Below are positions 1 through 8,390 of a stretch of 64,000 nucleotides of DNA, piece by piece (position 1 is the first letter of the stretch; each line of letters opens with the position of its first letter). The notes beneath the pieces are model-generated. The model was not told where the DNA came from. It made no database searches and saw only the letters and a list, made by a program, of their open reading frames with translations. The DNA is from Oceanospirillum sp048265165 (GTDB lineage Bacteria > Pseudomonadota > Gammaproteobacteria > Pseudomonadales > Halomonadaceae), in the NCBI RefSeq assembly GCF_048265165.1, contig NZ_JBLXCD010000003.1, positions 484,291 through 548,290 of the forward strand, written 5' to 3'. The position numbers and the translations under genes were made by a program.

Positions 1-1777
1 CGATAAAGGTGGCCCAGGGAATCACAGAGTAATCTGCTTTAAAGGACTTCCACTCCCCGAACAGCGCATTAACAGCGGCATACCATGCCTGATGGGCGGC
101 GGTATGGGTAAATTGGAATGGCCCAGCCACATCTCCTGCAGCATAGATATTCGGATACAAGGTTTCCAGATACTCATTGGTCACTACGGTGCGCTCGGTC
201 TGAATACCCAGGTTCTCCAGCCCGTAACCGGTTAGGCGCGCTGTCCGGCCGACGGCACAAATCAGGCGGTCAAAGGCGATAACCTCTTCTTCACCATCAG
301 GGTTCTTCACGATCAGCTGTTTTTCACTCTGATTCTCACCACCAAGCTGGCAGCGGATCGCTTCGTAACCGGTCAGCAGGTTGACGCCACTTTTACGCAA
401 GGCATTAGCGGCCAAATCAGAAACTTCCGGATCTTCCCGCACCATAACGCGCTCATTACGCTCTACCTGAATCACGTTACTGCCTAAGCGAGCAAAACTT
501 TGTGCCAGCTCACAACCGATGGGGCCACCACCCAGTAATACCATACGCGGCGGAATATCGTCTTCTTTCGCCAGCTCTTCCCACAGGGTATCACTGGTGA
601 GATAGCCCACTTTATTCAATCCCGGAATCTCCGGTACAAAGGGCTTAGCTCCGGCGGCGACCACAATACTACGAGCCGTTAACCTTTGGCTGCTGCCATC
701 ATTCAACTGAATTTCTACCGTCCACGGATCGATAATTTTGCCGTAACCCTGTAAAACCTCTACCCCCAAGCTGGTATAACGCTCAACACTATCATGAGGC
801 TCAATGGCAGCGATCACATCATGGATACGCTGCATCACCTTTTTAAAACTGAATTGAGGCTCTCCACCTTCCAGGCCATATCGATCCCCATGGCGCATCT
901 GTTCGGCCACTTTAGCACTTTTAATCAACGCCTTACTGGGCACACAGCCGTAGTTGAGGCAATCACCACCCATTTTATTGGCTTCAATCAAAGTGACTTT
1001 GGCTTTAACTGCGGCGGCAATGTAGGCACTAACCAAACCCGCTGCACCACCACCGATCACAATTAAGTTACGATCAAATTTAGCCGGTTTTTGAAAGCCT
1101 TTATAAACTCGGCGCTTTTTCACTAGTGCAACAATCTTTTTAGCGATCAAAGGGAAGACTCCAAGTAAAGCAAAAGAGAGTAGAATTTCGGGGGAGACAA
1201 TACCGGACAGAGAATCCAACTGACCCAGCTGTGTACCTGCATTCACATAAATCAAGGTTCCCGGCAACATACCCAACTGGCTGACCCAGTAATAAGTACG
1301 GGTTTTGATAGGCGTTAACCCCATCAAAAGATTGATCAGAAAAAACGGAAACACCGGTACCAAACGCAAGGTAAACAGATAAAACGCGCCTTCCCGCTCC
1401 ACACCCTGATTAAAGGCTTTTAGCCGGTCACCAAAGCGCTCCTGCACGCTATCCCGCAGCACAAAGCGCGCCACCAGAAAGGCCAGAGTAGCTCCGATGG
1501 TTGACGCGAAGCTCACCAGAATCAAGCCTTCAGCCAGCCCATAAACAGCGCCAATCGCCAGAGTCATAATCGTTGCACCGGGCAGCGAGAGCGCCGTTGC
1601 CGCCACATAGATCACAAAGAATACAGCCACCGTGATAACAGGGCTTTGGCTCTGCCAAAGCGCCAGATGCTCCTGACTGTCTTTCAGGCTATCCAGTGTC
1701 AGATACTGGTTCAGATCAAAGGCGAAAAAAGCGGCAATCACCGCAGCGATAGTACCCAGTAAGACTAATTTTTTCAT
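1..1777 (-). CDS. TVP38/TMEM64 membrane protein fused to FAD-dependent disulfide oxidoreductase (partial)
   Basis: Reading from the ATG at 1777 leftward gives about 592 residues with no stop before the window edge, so the C-terminus (the dimerisation domain) is missing. Residues 1-25 form a hydrophobic N-terminus. Residues about 45-215 are a multi-spanning SNARE-associated/TVP38 (DedA-like) domain, including the segment PVFPFFLINLLMG. From about residue 236 comes a flavoprotein with the FAD motif GGGAAG (242-247), the redox pair C273/C278 in GGDCLNYGCVPSK, a second dinucleotide-binding motif LLGGGPIGCE, and YAAGDV. That is the mercuric reductase/dihydrolipoamide dehydrogenase family. Fusions of this kind occur in proteobacteria, usually annotated as mercuric reductase-like; the true substrate is unknown. 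No N-terminal HMA mercury-binding domain and no adjacent mer genes are visible, so I do not call it MerA. Confidence 0.9.
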   Translation of the reverse strand, partial: MKKLVLLGTIAAVIAAFFAFDLNQYLTLDSLKDSQEHLALWQSQSPVITVAVFFVIYVAATALSLPGATIMTLAIGAVYGLAEGLILVSFASTIGATLAFLVARFVLRDSVQERFGDRLKAFNQGVEREGAFYLFTLRLVPVFPFFLINLLMGLTPIKTRTYYWVSQLGMLPGTLIYVNAGTQLGQLDSLSGIVSPEILLSFALLGVFPLIAKKIVALVKKRRVYKGFQKPAKFDRNLIVIGGGAAGLVSAYIAAAVKAKVTLIEANKMGGDCLNYGCVPSKALIKSAKVAEQMRHGDRYGLEGGEPQFSFKKVMQRIHDVIAAIEPHDSVERYTSLGVEVLQGYGKIIDPWTVEIQLNDGSSQRLTARSIVVAAGAKPFVPEIPGLNKVGYLTSDTLWEELAKEDDIPPRMVLLGGGPIGCELAQSFARLGSNVIQVERNERVMVREDPEVSDLAANALRKSGVNLLTGYEAIRCQLGGENQSEKQLIVKNPDGEEEVIAFDRLICAVGRTARLTGYGLENLGIQTERTVVTNEYLETLYPNIYAAGDVAGPFQFTHTAAHQAWYAAVNALFGEWKSFKADYSVIPWATFI

Positions 1778-2199
1778 AGGTCTATTTTATATCCTTGTCG
1801 TTGTCTGAATCCGATACGTCACCCGCAAGCAGACGGTGATGCAAAATTGCTTTCATGTATCGATATACGCACCAGTCCATGAATAGGATTCAACCTTAAT
1901 TAGGTTTCTTAGTTTGATATCCGCACTGGGGAAATCACGACAATGGGCAACCCGAGACGCAGCCTTATCACTACTGATCAAAGTGGAGAAATCGACTTTT
2001 AGGTAAGAAAAAGGAGTGCTCACCATTAGTAGCACGATAGAGATCCTGCCAATACTGGCCATGGTCTATAGAGGTACCACGCTCACAGCTTCAGTATCTA
2101 GCTGAGAAGCCGTTGTGAATAAGAGTCTGAAGCCCCATCCCAATATTGGGCATCCAACTACCGGGGAAGGGCATTTCATGAGCTGAAGGCATTGTTTAC
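1778..2199. other. 422-bp gene-poor gap between oxidoreductase and DNA methyltransferase genes
   Basis: No convincing gene is seen. A 69-codon minus-strand frame (1853-2062) lacks any recognisable motif. The gap contains a perfect 12-bp palindrome, CCCAATATTGGG, at 2139-2150. It must hold the promoter of the oxidoreductase fusion and any terminator for the methyltransferase transcript, but no hairpin followed by a T-run is clear. No tRNA or attachment-like repeat was recognised. Confidence 0.5.
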
Positions 2200-3243
2200 T
2201 TACCTTGCCTCAAGAACTTTGAAAAAACTCTGGGCTATTGTCTTAGCCATCAAAGGAGGAACAGCGTTACCTACTTGCTTGGCTCGGTCTACCAAGCTTC
2301 CGCAAAACCTATATGAGCGAGGGAAAGTCTGCAAACACGCAGCTTCACGAAGCGACAGCGCTCTATCTTGCTCTGGATGACCAAAACGTCCATTCGAAAG
2401 GCTAATACAGCGAGTCGTCAAGCCACTTGCAGGGCGCTTCCAATGGAGTCGACCATACACATCCGTATGACCTTTATGCCTCTTGTGACAATCGAGAAGC
2501 AAATGTTCAGGCCAAGAGTCCCGACTACCACCCTCAGGCGTCGACCTAATTCGCTCAAGATTTAAAGCTGACAGTTTAGCCGCTTGATGATCAGGATCAG
2601 ACTTGCAAACCTCCCCCGCAGCTATTTCAGGTAAATCTTTGATCCACTCTTCGACCGTCGAATATGGTTGCTCAGCTTCTGGGCCATGGGTGAATTCAGG
2701 GAAAGAAATTGAACCCAGTCGTGATGCAAGTAAAATCAAACGCTCTCTTTTTTGAGGAACACCAAAACCTCTTGCCGGGACAACATTGAAATCAAAAGAG
2801 TATCCGAACTTGTGAAGCATTTGAGTAAAGCTCTTAAATGCACCACCCATGCTTACTTTTTGAATTCCGGGAACATTCTCGATCATCACAAACTCTGGCA
2901 GCCAGTGCTCGATAAAACGAGAAAACTCACTAAGAAGGTTTCGTCTAGGGTCTTCTGCAGACTTATTACCATTCTGTTTTGAGAATGGCTGGCAGGGGGC
3001 ACACCCACAGAACAACAGAGGGCTATGAGTTCTATCCACAGCTTCAATTAATGGAGACAAAATTGAAGGTTCAGTCGCACAAATATCGCGAGCAACACTC
3101 TCCACTTCTGGAAAGTTAGTTTTATAGGTCTCGATTGCCACAGGGTCATTATCTAAGGCAAATACAATATCCATTCCGGCATTCCGCAGCCCGAGACTTG
3201 TCCCGCCACAACCTGAGAAAAAATCAAAAACTCGTATGCTCAC
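2200..3243 (-). CDS. DNA (cytosine-5-)-methyltransferase, Dcm type
   Basis: The 347-residue protein has the ordered C5-methyltransferase motifs. Motif I is FDFFSGCGG (7-13 region, AdoMet binding). Motif IV is PCQ with the catalytic Cys84. Motif VI is ENV at 122-124, motif VIII is QKRER at 164-168, and motif X is GNAVPP at 325-330. The target recognition region lies between motifs VIII and IX (about 185-265) and is short. It transfers a methyl group from AdoMet to cytosine in DNA; the target site cannot be read from sequence. The start is GTG at 3243, sharing its first base with the TAG stop of the upstream ATPase gene (TAGTG), so translation is probably coupled. All catalytic motifs are intact. 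No classical restriction endonuclease is adjacent; the only partner is the OLD-like ATPase. It could be a solitary methyltransferase or the modification half of an unusual defence pair. Confidence 0.93.
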   Translation of the reverse strand: MSIRVFDFFSGCGGTSLGLRNAGMDIVFALDNDPVAIETYKTNFPEVESVARDICATEPSILSPLIEAVDRTHSPLLFCGCAPCQPFSKQNGNKSAEDPRRNLLSEFSRFIEHWLPEFVMIENVPGIQKVSMGGAFKSFTQMLHKFGYSFDFNVVPARGFGVPQKRERLILLASRLGSISFPEFTHGPEAEQPYSTVEEWIKDLPEIAAGEVCKSDPDHQAAKLSALNLERIRSTPEGGSRDSWPEHLLLDCHKRHKGHTDVYGRLHWKRPASGLTTRCISLSNGRFGHPEQDRALSLREAACLQTFPRSYRFCGSLVDRAKQVGNAVPPLMAKTIAQSFFKVLEAR

Positions 3244-5075
3244 TACTGTTTACCTAAAAAGTTATCTATCGCTTCAGCTATCGGTTCAAAATGAACATTA
3301 TCTAACTGGGCTAAGTACATTTTCTGGGTGATAAAAATCTCATTCGAGCTTACATTCTCAAAGTCTTCTTTCCCCAATAACTGTTGAGTCAACTGCCTAA
3401 ATTTCATTTTTGCAGTTGCAGTTGGGTCTGGAACAATTCCCACCTCTTCAAATGGATCTTGGTTCAGATTTTCAAGGATAAATTGCTCTGGCGAACCATT
3501 GCCGGGCAAAAAAGACACGTATTCTATGAAAAACTCACAAAATTGCCTCATATTTTTCTTCAAAATTTCTTGATTTCTAGAAGAGTTGCCACTGTCTTTT
3601 AGGAACTTTATTCTCTGGCCATTGGCTAAGTCTTTAATCGTATCATCCAGCTGATTGTCAGGAATGACATCAAGTTGCTCTAGGGAAAGAGCTACTCTAG
3701 ACCTTTCATCCCCATCTAGAATAAACAGCGTTTTTTTCCCTGCCGACAAGGCTTCAGGGAGCATGAAAGACTGCCTTAAATCCTCAGCTCCTCCTGGCAT
3801 AAAAACCACCTCAAACAACTTGTAAGTGGCCTCCCCTTTCATGCGAAGAGCTTTGCGAATAACCTCGGCGGCCAAAGCATCCTCAACAAAGATTCTAAAT
3901 TGATTATCCTCAGAACCGCCAAGGTGAAAAAAAGCTTCCTCAGGATGTGTTTCTCTCAATGACCTGACTTTCCCTGTTTTATCATCGTTAAACAGAGTTT
4001 TGATTGCTTTTTTTGGTAAACCTTTGACGATAAATGGGGAGTGTGTGCCCACCACAATCTGGTGCTTATTTTTTCTGATTTCATTTACTAAAAAAGCAAC
4101 CAAGCGCGTCTGTGCCCCCGGGTGTAGAGATACTTCTGGTTCATCTAAAATAACAAGTGACATTTTTGGTGCTGAAAGTATTTTGTGAACAAGCATTACA
4201 ACGGCAAATTCTCCACTGCCTGCGAAAGCCTCACTATATTTAAGAGCATCCGATTGTAGAATTACCGAATAACCATCCATCCCAAAAAAACAATGTTCTA
4301 TAAGCCTAATAGAAACATAATTTCTTCCAAGGATTTCAGAAATCATTTCGCACTCTGAAGAAGACAGCTTTTCATTCTTCTTAACCTGCTCTTGCCTTCC
4401 GCGATAAAGTGGTTTTGACTGTAAATTTTTATCAACTACTTTTTTGAGAAAAACGGACTTTTTCCTGATGAAGTCCTGTTTTGATTTAAAACTGACTCGT
4501 TTACCTAGCTCACCATGGTAGAAAAACTTATCATACGAGCTAATTTCACTTCTAAAATCTAAAAAAACTACATTCTTGACCATCAACTCCCAGCGAGTCT
4601 TTTTCCTACCAACGAGCTTTTTTTCATCCTCATCTTCAACTGGGGGCATAGCCTCCATACCATCGGAAATCCTTGGGCGATCAGGCTCCCAGTAATCTGG
4701 ATTTATTTCCTCCGAATTTTGATAAACCCTTTTAGCTCTTTTTTTAATAACCTCTACATCTCTCTTTGCATCGCCCTGAAAATACCCATAAATATATCGA
4801 GGCTGACTTTCCCCCTCTCCAGAAATGGGGTCTAAATCCGTCGAAAACCAATAATTGCCTAAGCTGTAATCTTTTGGACAACCCTGAATCGCTCGCAGAA
4901 CTGAACTTTTATTAGTTCCATTCTGACCAACAATAACTGTTAATGGGAAATCAAAATCTATTCTTGTACCAGCCTCTAGACTTTTAAAACATGGGAACCG
5001 AATGTAGTTGATATATGGCTCTAACTTTTTATTTTCCTTCAACTGCTCTAAAGCAACAATATCCTTTGCCTGCAT
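3243..5075 (-). CDS. AAA ATPase with OLD/TOPRIM-like C-terminal region, putative nuclease
   Basis: The protein has 610 residues. An ABC-type ATPase core is split around a Lys-rich, poorly recognisable middle (about 100-240). The P-loop is GQNGTNKS (50-57), the signature-like AGSGE is at 285-289, the Walker B LVILDEPE at 307-314, and the switch GTHS at 343-346. After the ATPase, FVED (396-399), GG (428-429) and LDGDE (453-457) match the layout of an OLD-family TOPRIM nuclease (acidic residue, then DxD-like). OLD proteins are ATP-driven nucleases, often in anti-phage loci; nuclease activity here is inferred. A good AAGGA ribosome site precedes the ATG, 24 bp after yheU. The gene looks A/T-richer than its neighbours, suggesting transfer. 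The overlap with the methyltransferase gene suggests joint function. A plain AAA_21/AAA_15 ATPase without nuclease activity is the alternative. Confidence 0.8.
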   Translation of the reverse strand: MQAKDIVALEQLKENKKLEPYINYIRFPCFKSLEAGTRIDFDFPLTVIVGQNGTNKSSVLRAIQGCPKDYSLGNYWFSTDLDPISGEGESQPRYIYGYFQGDAKRDVEVIKKRAKRVYQNSEEINPDYWEPDRPRISDGMEAMPPVEDEDEKKLVGRKKTRWELMVKNVVFLDFRSEISSYDKFFYHGELGKRVSFKSKQDFIRKKSVFLKKVVDKNLQSKPLYRGRQEQVKKNEKLSSSECEMISEILGRNYVSIRLIEHCFFGMDGYSVILQSDALKYSEAFAGSGEFAVVMLVHKILSAPKMSLVILDEPEVSLHPGAQTRLVAFLVNEIRKNKHQIVVGTHSPFIVKGLPKKAIKTLFNDDKTGKVRSLRETHPEEAFFHLGGSEDNQFRIFVEDALAAEVIRKALRMKGEATYKLFEVVFMPGGAEDLRQSFMLPEALSAGKKTLFILDGDERSRVALSLEQLDVIPDNQLDDTIKDLANGQRIKFLKDSGNSSRNQEILKKNMRQFCEFFIEYVSFLPGNGSPEQFILENLNQDPFEEVGIVPDPTATAKMKFRQLTQQLLGKEDFENVSSNEIFITQKMYLAQLDNVHFEPIAEAIDNFLGKQ

Positions 5076-5098
5076 GCAAAATCCTTATCAATATTAAT

Positions 5099-5341
5099 TT
5101 ACAGATCAGCTTCCTGAACCCGCTTTCGGTATTCCTGCTTGGTGAGAATGGTCACCGACTCGGTCAGAGGATCAAAGACGATAGTCAGCTCACCTTTAAC
5201 CAACTGCTGACGAACTTGCTGCACCCAGTCTTCAAGACCAATATCAACCTCTGTGGTGTCATAACCCTGACGGGTAACAAAATCTTCCAGCAATCCCTGC
5301 AGTGCGTCCGGTGAAATATCCCGGTAGGGGACTTCGATCAT
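5099..5341 (-). CDS. yheU: YheU family protein (UPF0270)
   Basis: This is a small 80-residue protein beginning MIEVPYRDISPDALQGLLE, with the pattern of E. coli YheU: start MI-PY/W--I-P-TL--L-E-FV-R-G, a middle with VRQQL--GE, and an end with V-IL. The molecular function is unknown in the family. It is soluble with no signal peptide. It lies 24 bp upstream of the OLD-like ATPase gene on the same strand, so the accessory pair may be read from its transcript. Confidence 0.85.
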   Translation of the reverse strand: MIEVPYRDISPDALQGLLEDFVTRQGYDTTEVDIGLEDWVQQVRQQLVKGELTIVFDPLTESVTILTKQEYRKRVQEADL

Positions 5342-5402
5342 AAGGCGTATCTTTCTCCCAAAGTGTCAGTTTCTGCAAATATCATAAGTTGGCGGCAAAA
5401 GA

Positions 5403-6059
5403 TCAGAACACCCACCAACTGGTTCCACGATCAAGGGTTGACCGGCAACTCTCCAGTTGTTTGTGATACTCGATTGCACGGTTAGCAACTTTGGCAGAGA
5501 CATCTTTCAACCAGGATTTACTCTGCCATTTTTTATCGGCGTAACCACCATGCCCCTCATGGTAAGCAATGTACATATAGTAGGTATTATTACGTTCAAT
5601 TCTGTTTCTTAAATACCCCTGATAGTTGTACCAACCAATAAAGTCCACTGCATCATGAAAGCGACCACGGCTGGCACGCCGATTACCGGTTTTGTCCTGA
5701 TACTCTTTCCAGGTGGAGTCCAAAGCCTGAGTGTAACCATAAGAGGATGACTTGCGGGGCCCGGGGATAATTCCCAAAAAGGTAGTCCGTTCAGGCTGAG
5801 CATCCGGTTTAAATGAAGATTCCTGGTGGATAAAAGCGAGCAAAATGGGTACAGCTGTTCCCCACTTTTCTTCTGATTGTTTAGCAGAGATATACCAATC
5901 GGGGTACTGACGAAAAATCTCGCAGGCATTGTCCGGCTTTTGCGGCGGAGCAACAGCACACCCTGCCAGTATGAAGGCGACCAAACCCAGCAATGACAGA
6001 CGCAGTATGCCGTCTTTCCCCTTAACCTGATGTTTACATCCTTTAATCATCTCACTCAC
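5403..6059 (-). CDS. Lytic transglycosylase-like lipoprotein (SLT domain)
   Basis: The 218-residue protein carries a lipoprotein signal: hydrophobic residues about 20-33 and lipobox LAGC with Cys34. A lysozyme-like SLT fold follows. The segment AFIHQESSFKPDAQ holds the presumed catalytic Glu in the ES pair. SSYGYTQALDSTW matches the G-[YL]-Q motif, and YNYQGY/YIAYHEGHGGY covers the C-terminal part. Such enzymes cleave peptidoglycan glycan strands to give 1,6-anhydro ends. It would be exported and anchored by lipid, probably in the outer membrane. It stands alone between ligA and yheU with short gaps. No flagellar-type (FlgJ) features are seen. Confidence 0.85.
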   Translation of the reverse strand: MSEMIKGCKHQVKGKDGILRLSLLGLVAFILAGCAVAPPQKPDNACEIFRQYPDWYISAKQSEEKWGTAVPILLAFIHQESSFKPDAQPERTTFLGIIPGPRKSSSYGYTQALDSTWKEYQDKTGNRRASRGRFHDAVDFIGWYNYQGYLRNRIERNNTYYMYIAYHEGHGGYADKKWQSKSWLKDVSAKVANRAIEYHKQLESCRSTLDRGTSWWVF

Positions 6060-6105
6060 AATATCTTATCCATTTCAGTCTTTCTCTGCCTAATACCGGT
6101 TTGCA

Positions 6106-8193
6106 TTACAATTTGCCATGCTCATGCAGCAATGCCAGCAAACCCTCTTCATCCGTGATATCAATACCCAGCTCCTGTGCCTTAGTGAGCTTAGAGCCAG
6201 CAGATTCACCGGCAATGACCAGATGGGTTTTTTTAGAAACACTGCCGGAAACCTTGGCACCAAGTGCTTCCAGAGCAGCTTTAGCATCATTACGTTTCAG
6301 CTGATTCAGAGTACCTGTCAGTACCAGTGTCTGCCCCGCTAAAGGTAGCTCTTCCGCTGATGGCTGCGCTTCAATCTCAGGCCATTCAATGCCTTCGGCT
6401 AACAAAGCATCCAGCATTTCCAGATTGTGTGTTTGACGGAAGAAAGTAATAATATGATGCGCAACAATGGGGCCTACATCCGGCACTTCCAGCAATTGCT
6501 CTTCGGTGGCGTTGCGGATCACGGCCAGGTCACAAAAGTATTGCGCCAGCTGCTTCGCGGTCACCTCACCCACCTCACGAATACCTAATGCATAAATAAA
6601 ACGAGGGAGGGTCGTATGCTTTGCCTGCTGGAGTGCATCCAGCAAATTTTGTGCAGACTTAGGCCCCATTCGCTCCAAGGCCGCAACATCATCCACATTC
6701 AGGTGAAAAAGATCCGTCAGGCTGCTGACCAGTTTCTTATCAACCAGCGCTTCTACCAGTTTGTCACCTAAGCCATCAACATCCAGTGCCTTTCGGGAGG
6801 CAAAGTGCTTAATGCCCTCTTTCCGCTGAGCAGCACAGACCAGACCGCCGGAACAGCGAACCACCGCTTCGCCCTCAGCCCGCTCTGTTTCCGAGCCGCA
6901 AACAGGACATGTCGCAGGAAAAATAATATCCTTCAGATCATGATTCCCCTCACGGCGCTCCAAAACAACAGAAACAATCTGAGGAATGACATCACCGGCA
7001 CGGCGGACAATAACTGTATCGCCGATCTTAACCCCAAGACGAGCCACTTCATCTGCATTATGCAGTGTTGCATTGGAAACGGTTACACCGCCAACATAAA
7101 CCGGCTCAAGACGAGCTACCGGCGTTATAGCACCAGTACGTCCCACCTGAAATTCAACATCACGCAGCTTTGTGATCTCTTCCTGTGCCGGGAATTTATA
7201 AGCAATCGCCCAGCGTGGTGCTCGGGAGACAAAACCCAATGCCGACTGTATCTCCATACGATTGGTTTTGAAAACAATACCGTCGATTTCAAAGGCCAAC
7301 TGATCGCGTCGTGATCCAAGGTCACGATAATAGTCCAGACAGCCCTGCACACCTGTCACCACTTTTAACTCTGGATTCAGCCGGAAACCGAGGCCACTCA
7401 GTTTTTGCAGCACATCACTGTGGCGCTCAGGCATGAAACCATCACTGACTTCACCCACGCTGTATGCACAAAATTCCAGAGGACGTTTAGCCGTGATGCG
7501 GCTATCCAATTGACGCAGGCTTCCTGCGGCGGCATTACGTGGATTCACAAAGATTTTCTCATCCGCTTCAGCCGCTGCTTTGTTCAGCTTTTCAAAGCCC
7601 GCTTTAGGCATATAAACCTCGCCACGAACCTCCAATACTTCCGGTAGCACACCGTCAATATCTGTCCCGTTAAGACGCAGAGGCACCGAGCCAATCGTTT
7701 TTACATTCTGGGTAATATCTTCACCTGTGCTGCCGTCACCACGAGTGGCCGCCTGAACCAGCAACCCTTTCTCGTAACGGATACTTAGCGCGATACCATC
7801 CAGTTTAGGCTCACAAGCGTATTCAATCTCACCCTCAGTTTTCAGGCGCTCTTTTACCCGTTGATTAAAACGACTGAACTCTTCATCGTCAAAAGCGTTA
7901 TCCAGTGAAAGCATCGGCACCCGGTGCGTGACCTGAGTAAAGGCGGGCAATGGCGCGGCCCCTACTCTCTGACTTGGAGAATCCGGCGAATGAAGTTCAG
8001 GATAGCGAGCTTCCAGCGCCTGAAGCTGGCGCATCAGGCGGTCATACTCCGCATCGGGAATACTCGGAGCATCCTTCACATAATAACGATAGTTATGGTC
8101 GTTCAGTTGCTGGCGCAGACTCTCAATCTGCTGTTCACAAGTCTGCTGTTCAGAGGATAGTGGTTCAGAAGAGGAGCCGGACAATAGAGGCAT
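6106..8193 (-). CDS. ligA: NAD-dependent DNA ligase
   Basis: The 695-residue protein is of usual LigA length plus about 20 residues at the N-terminus. The Ia/NAD-binding domain begins near LNDHNYRYYV (31-39). The adenylation motif KLDG has the active lysine at K130. An OB fold follows, then a four-cysteine zinc finger (CPVCG and later CSGGLVC), helix-hairpin-helix repeats and a C-terminal BRCT domain (about 615-690, TLVLTGTL and GSVSKKTHLV). It seals nicks in DNA during replication and repair using NAD+. It lies downstream of smc and zipA on the same strand, an order common in Pseudomonas relatives, but two hairpins between zipA and ligA suggest partly separate transcription. Confidence 0.98.
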   Translation of the reverse strand: MPLLSGSSSEPLSSEQQTCEQQIESLRQQLNDHNYRYYVKDAPSIPDAEYDRLMRQLQALEARYPELHSPDSPSQRVGAAPLPAFTQVTHRVPMLSLDNAFDDEEFSRFNQRVKERLKTEGEIEYACEPKLDGIALSIRYEKGLLVQAATRGDGSTGEDITQNVKTIGSVPLRLNGTDIDGVLPEVLEVRGEVYMPKAGFEKLNKAAAEADEKIFVNPRNAAAGSLRQLDSRITAKRPLEFCAYSVGEVSDGFMPERHSDVLQKLSGLGFRLNPELKVVTGVQGCLDYYRDLGSRRDQLAFEIDGIVFKTNRMEIQSALGFVSRAPRWAIAYKFPAQEEITKLRDVEFQVGRTGAITPVARLEPVYVGGVTVSNATLHNADEVARLGVKIGDTVIVRRAGDVIPQIVSVVLERREGNHDLKDIIFPATCPVCGSETERAEGEAVVRCSGGLVCAAQRKEGIKHFASRKALDVDGLGDKLVEALVDKKLVSSLTDLFHLNVDDVAALERMGPKSAQNLLDALQQAKHTTLPRFIYALGIREVGEVTAKQLAQYFCDLAVIRNATEEQLLEVPDVGPIVAHHIITFFRQTHNLEMLDALLAEGIEWPEIEAQPSAEELPLAGQTLVLTGTLNQLKRNDAKAALEALGAKVSGSVSKKTHLVIAGESAGSKLTKAQELGIDITDEEGLLALLHEHGKL

Positions 8194-8264
8194 AACAATC
8201 TCGATACAGGGTTTAAAAAGTGACCATCGGTATTAGTCGTATCAGAGGTACAAACCAAAAGCAG

Positions 8265-8290
8265 CAAAACCACCCTCATCGGTGGTTTTG
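8265..8290 (-). terminator. Hairpin terminator downstream of zipA
   Basis: A perfect 10-bp stem, CAAAACCACC (8265-8274) pairing with GGTGGTTTTG (8281-8290), encloses a 6-nt loop. Read on the minus strand the hairpin ends in TTTTG and lies 100 bp after the zipA stop, so it fits a rho-independent terminator or attenuator before ligA. Confidence 0.7.
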
Positions 8291-8295
8291 AAACC

Positions 8296-8318
8296 GGTTG
8301 CAGTCACAAGCTGCAACC
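8296..8318 (-). terminator. Second hairpin in the zipA-ligA gap
   Basis: GGTTGCAG (8296-8303) pairs with CTGCAACC (8311-8318) across a 7-nt loop. It precedes the stronger hairpin at 8265-8290 in the direction of transcription and has no T-run of its own. It may act in mRNA processing or as part of a double terminator. Confidence 0.45.
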
Positions 8319-8390
8319 CAGATTAGTTGAACCTTAAGGCCATTAAGAAAGAACTTTCACTGCTCATTCTCTTAGGCTGCTATCACAACG

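Noticed and set aside
1..1777. Calling the fusion protein mercuric reductase MerA
   Set aside because: No HMA domain, no visible C-terminal cysteines (outside the window) and no mer genes nearby; the N-terminus is a TVP38 membrane domain.
1853..2062. 69-codon minus-strand frame in the gap left of the methyltransferase
   Set aside because: No motif, no good ribosome site, no neighbour logic. It could be a decayed gene, but nothing supports that.
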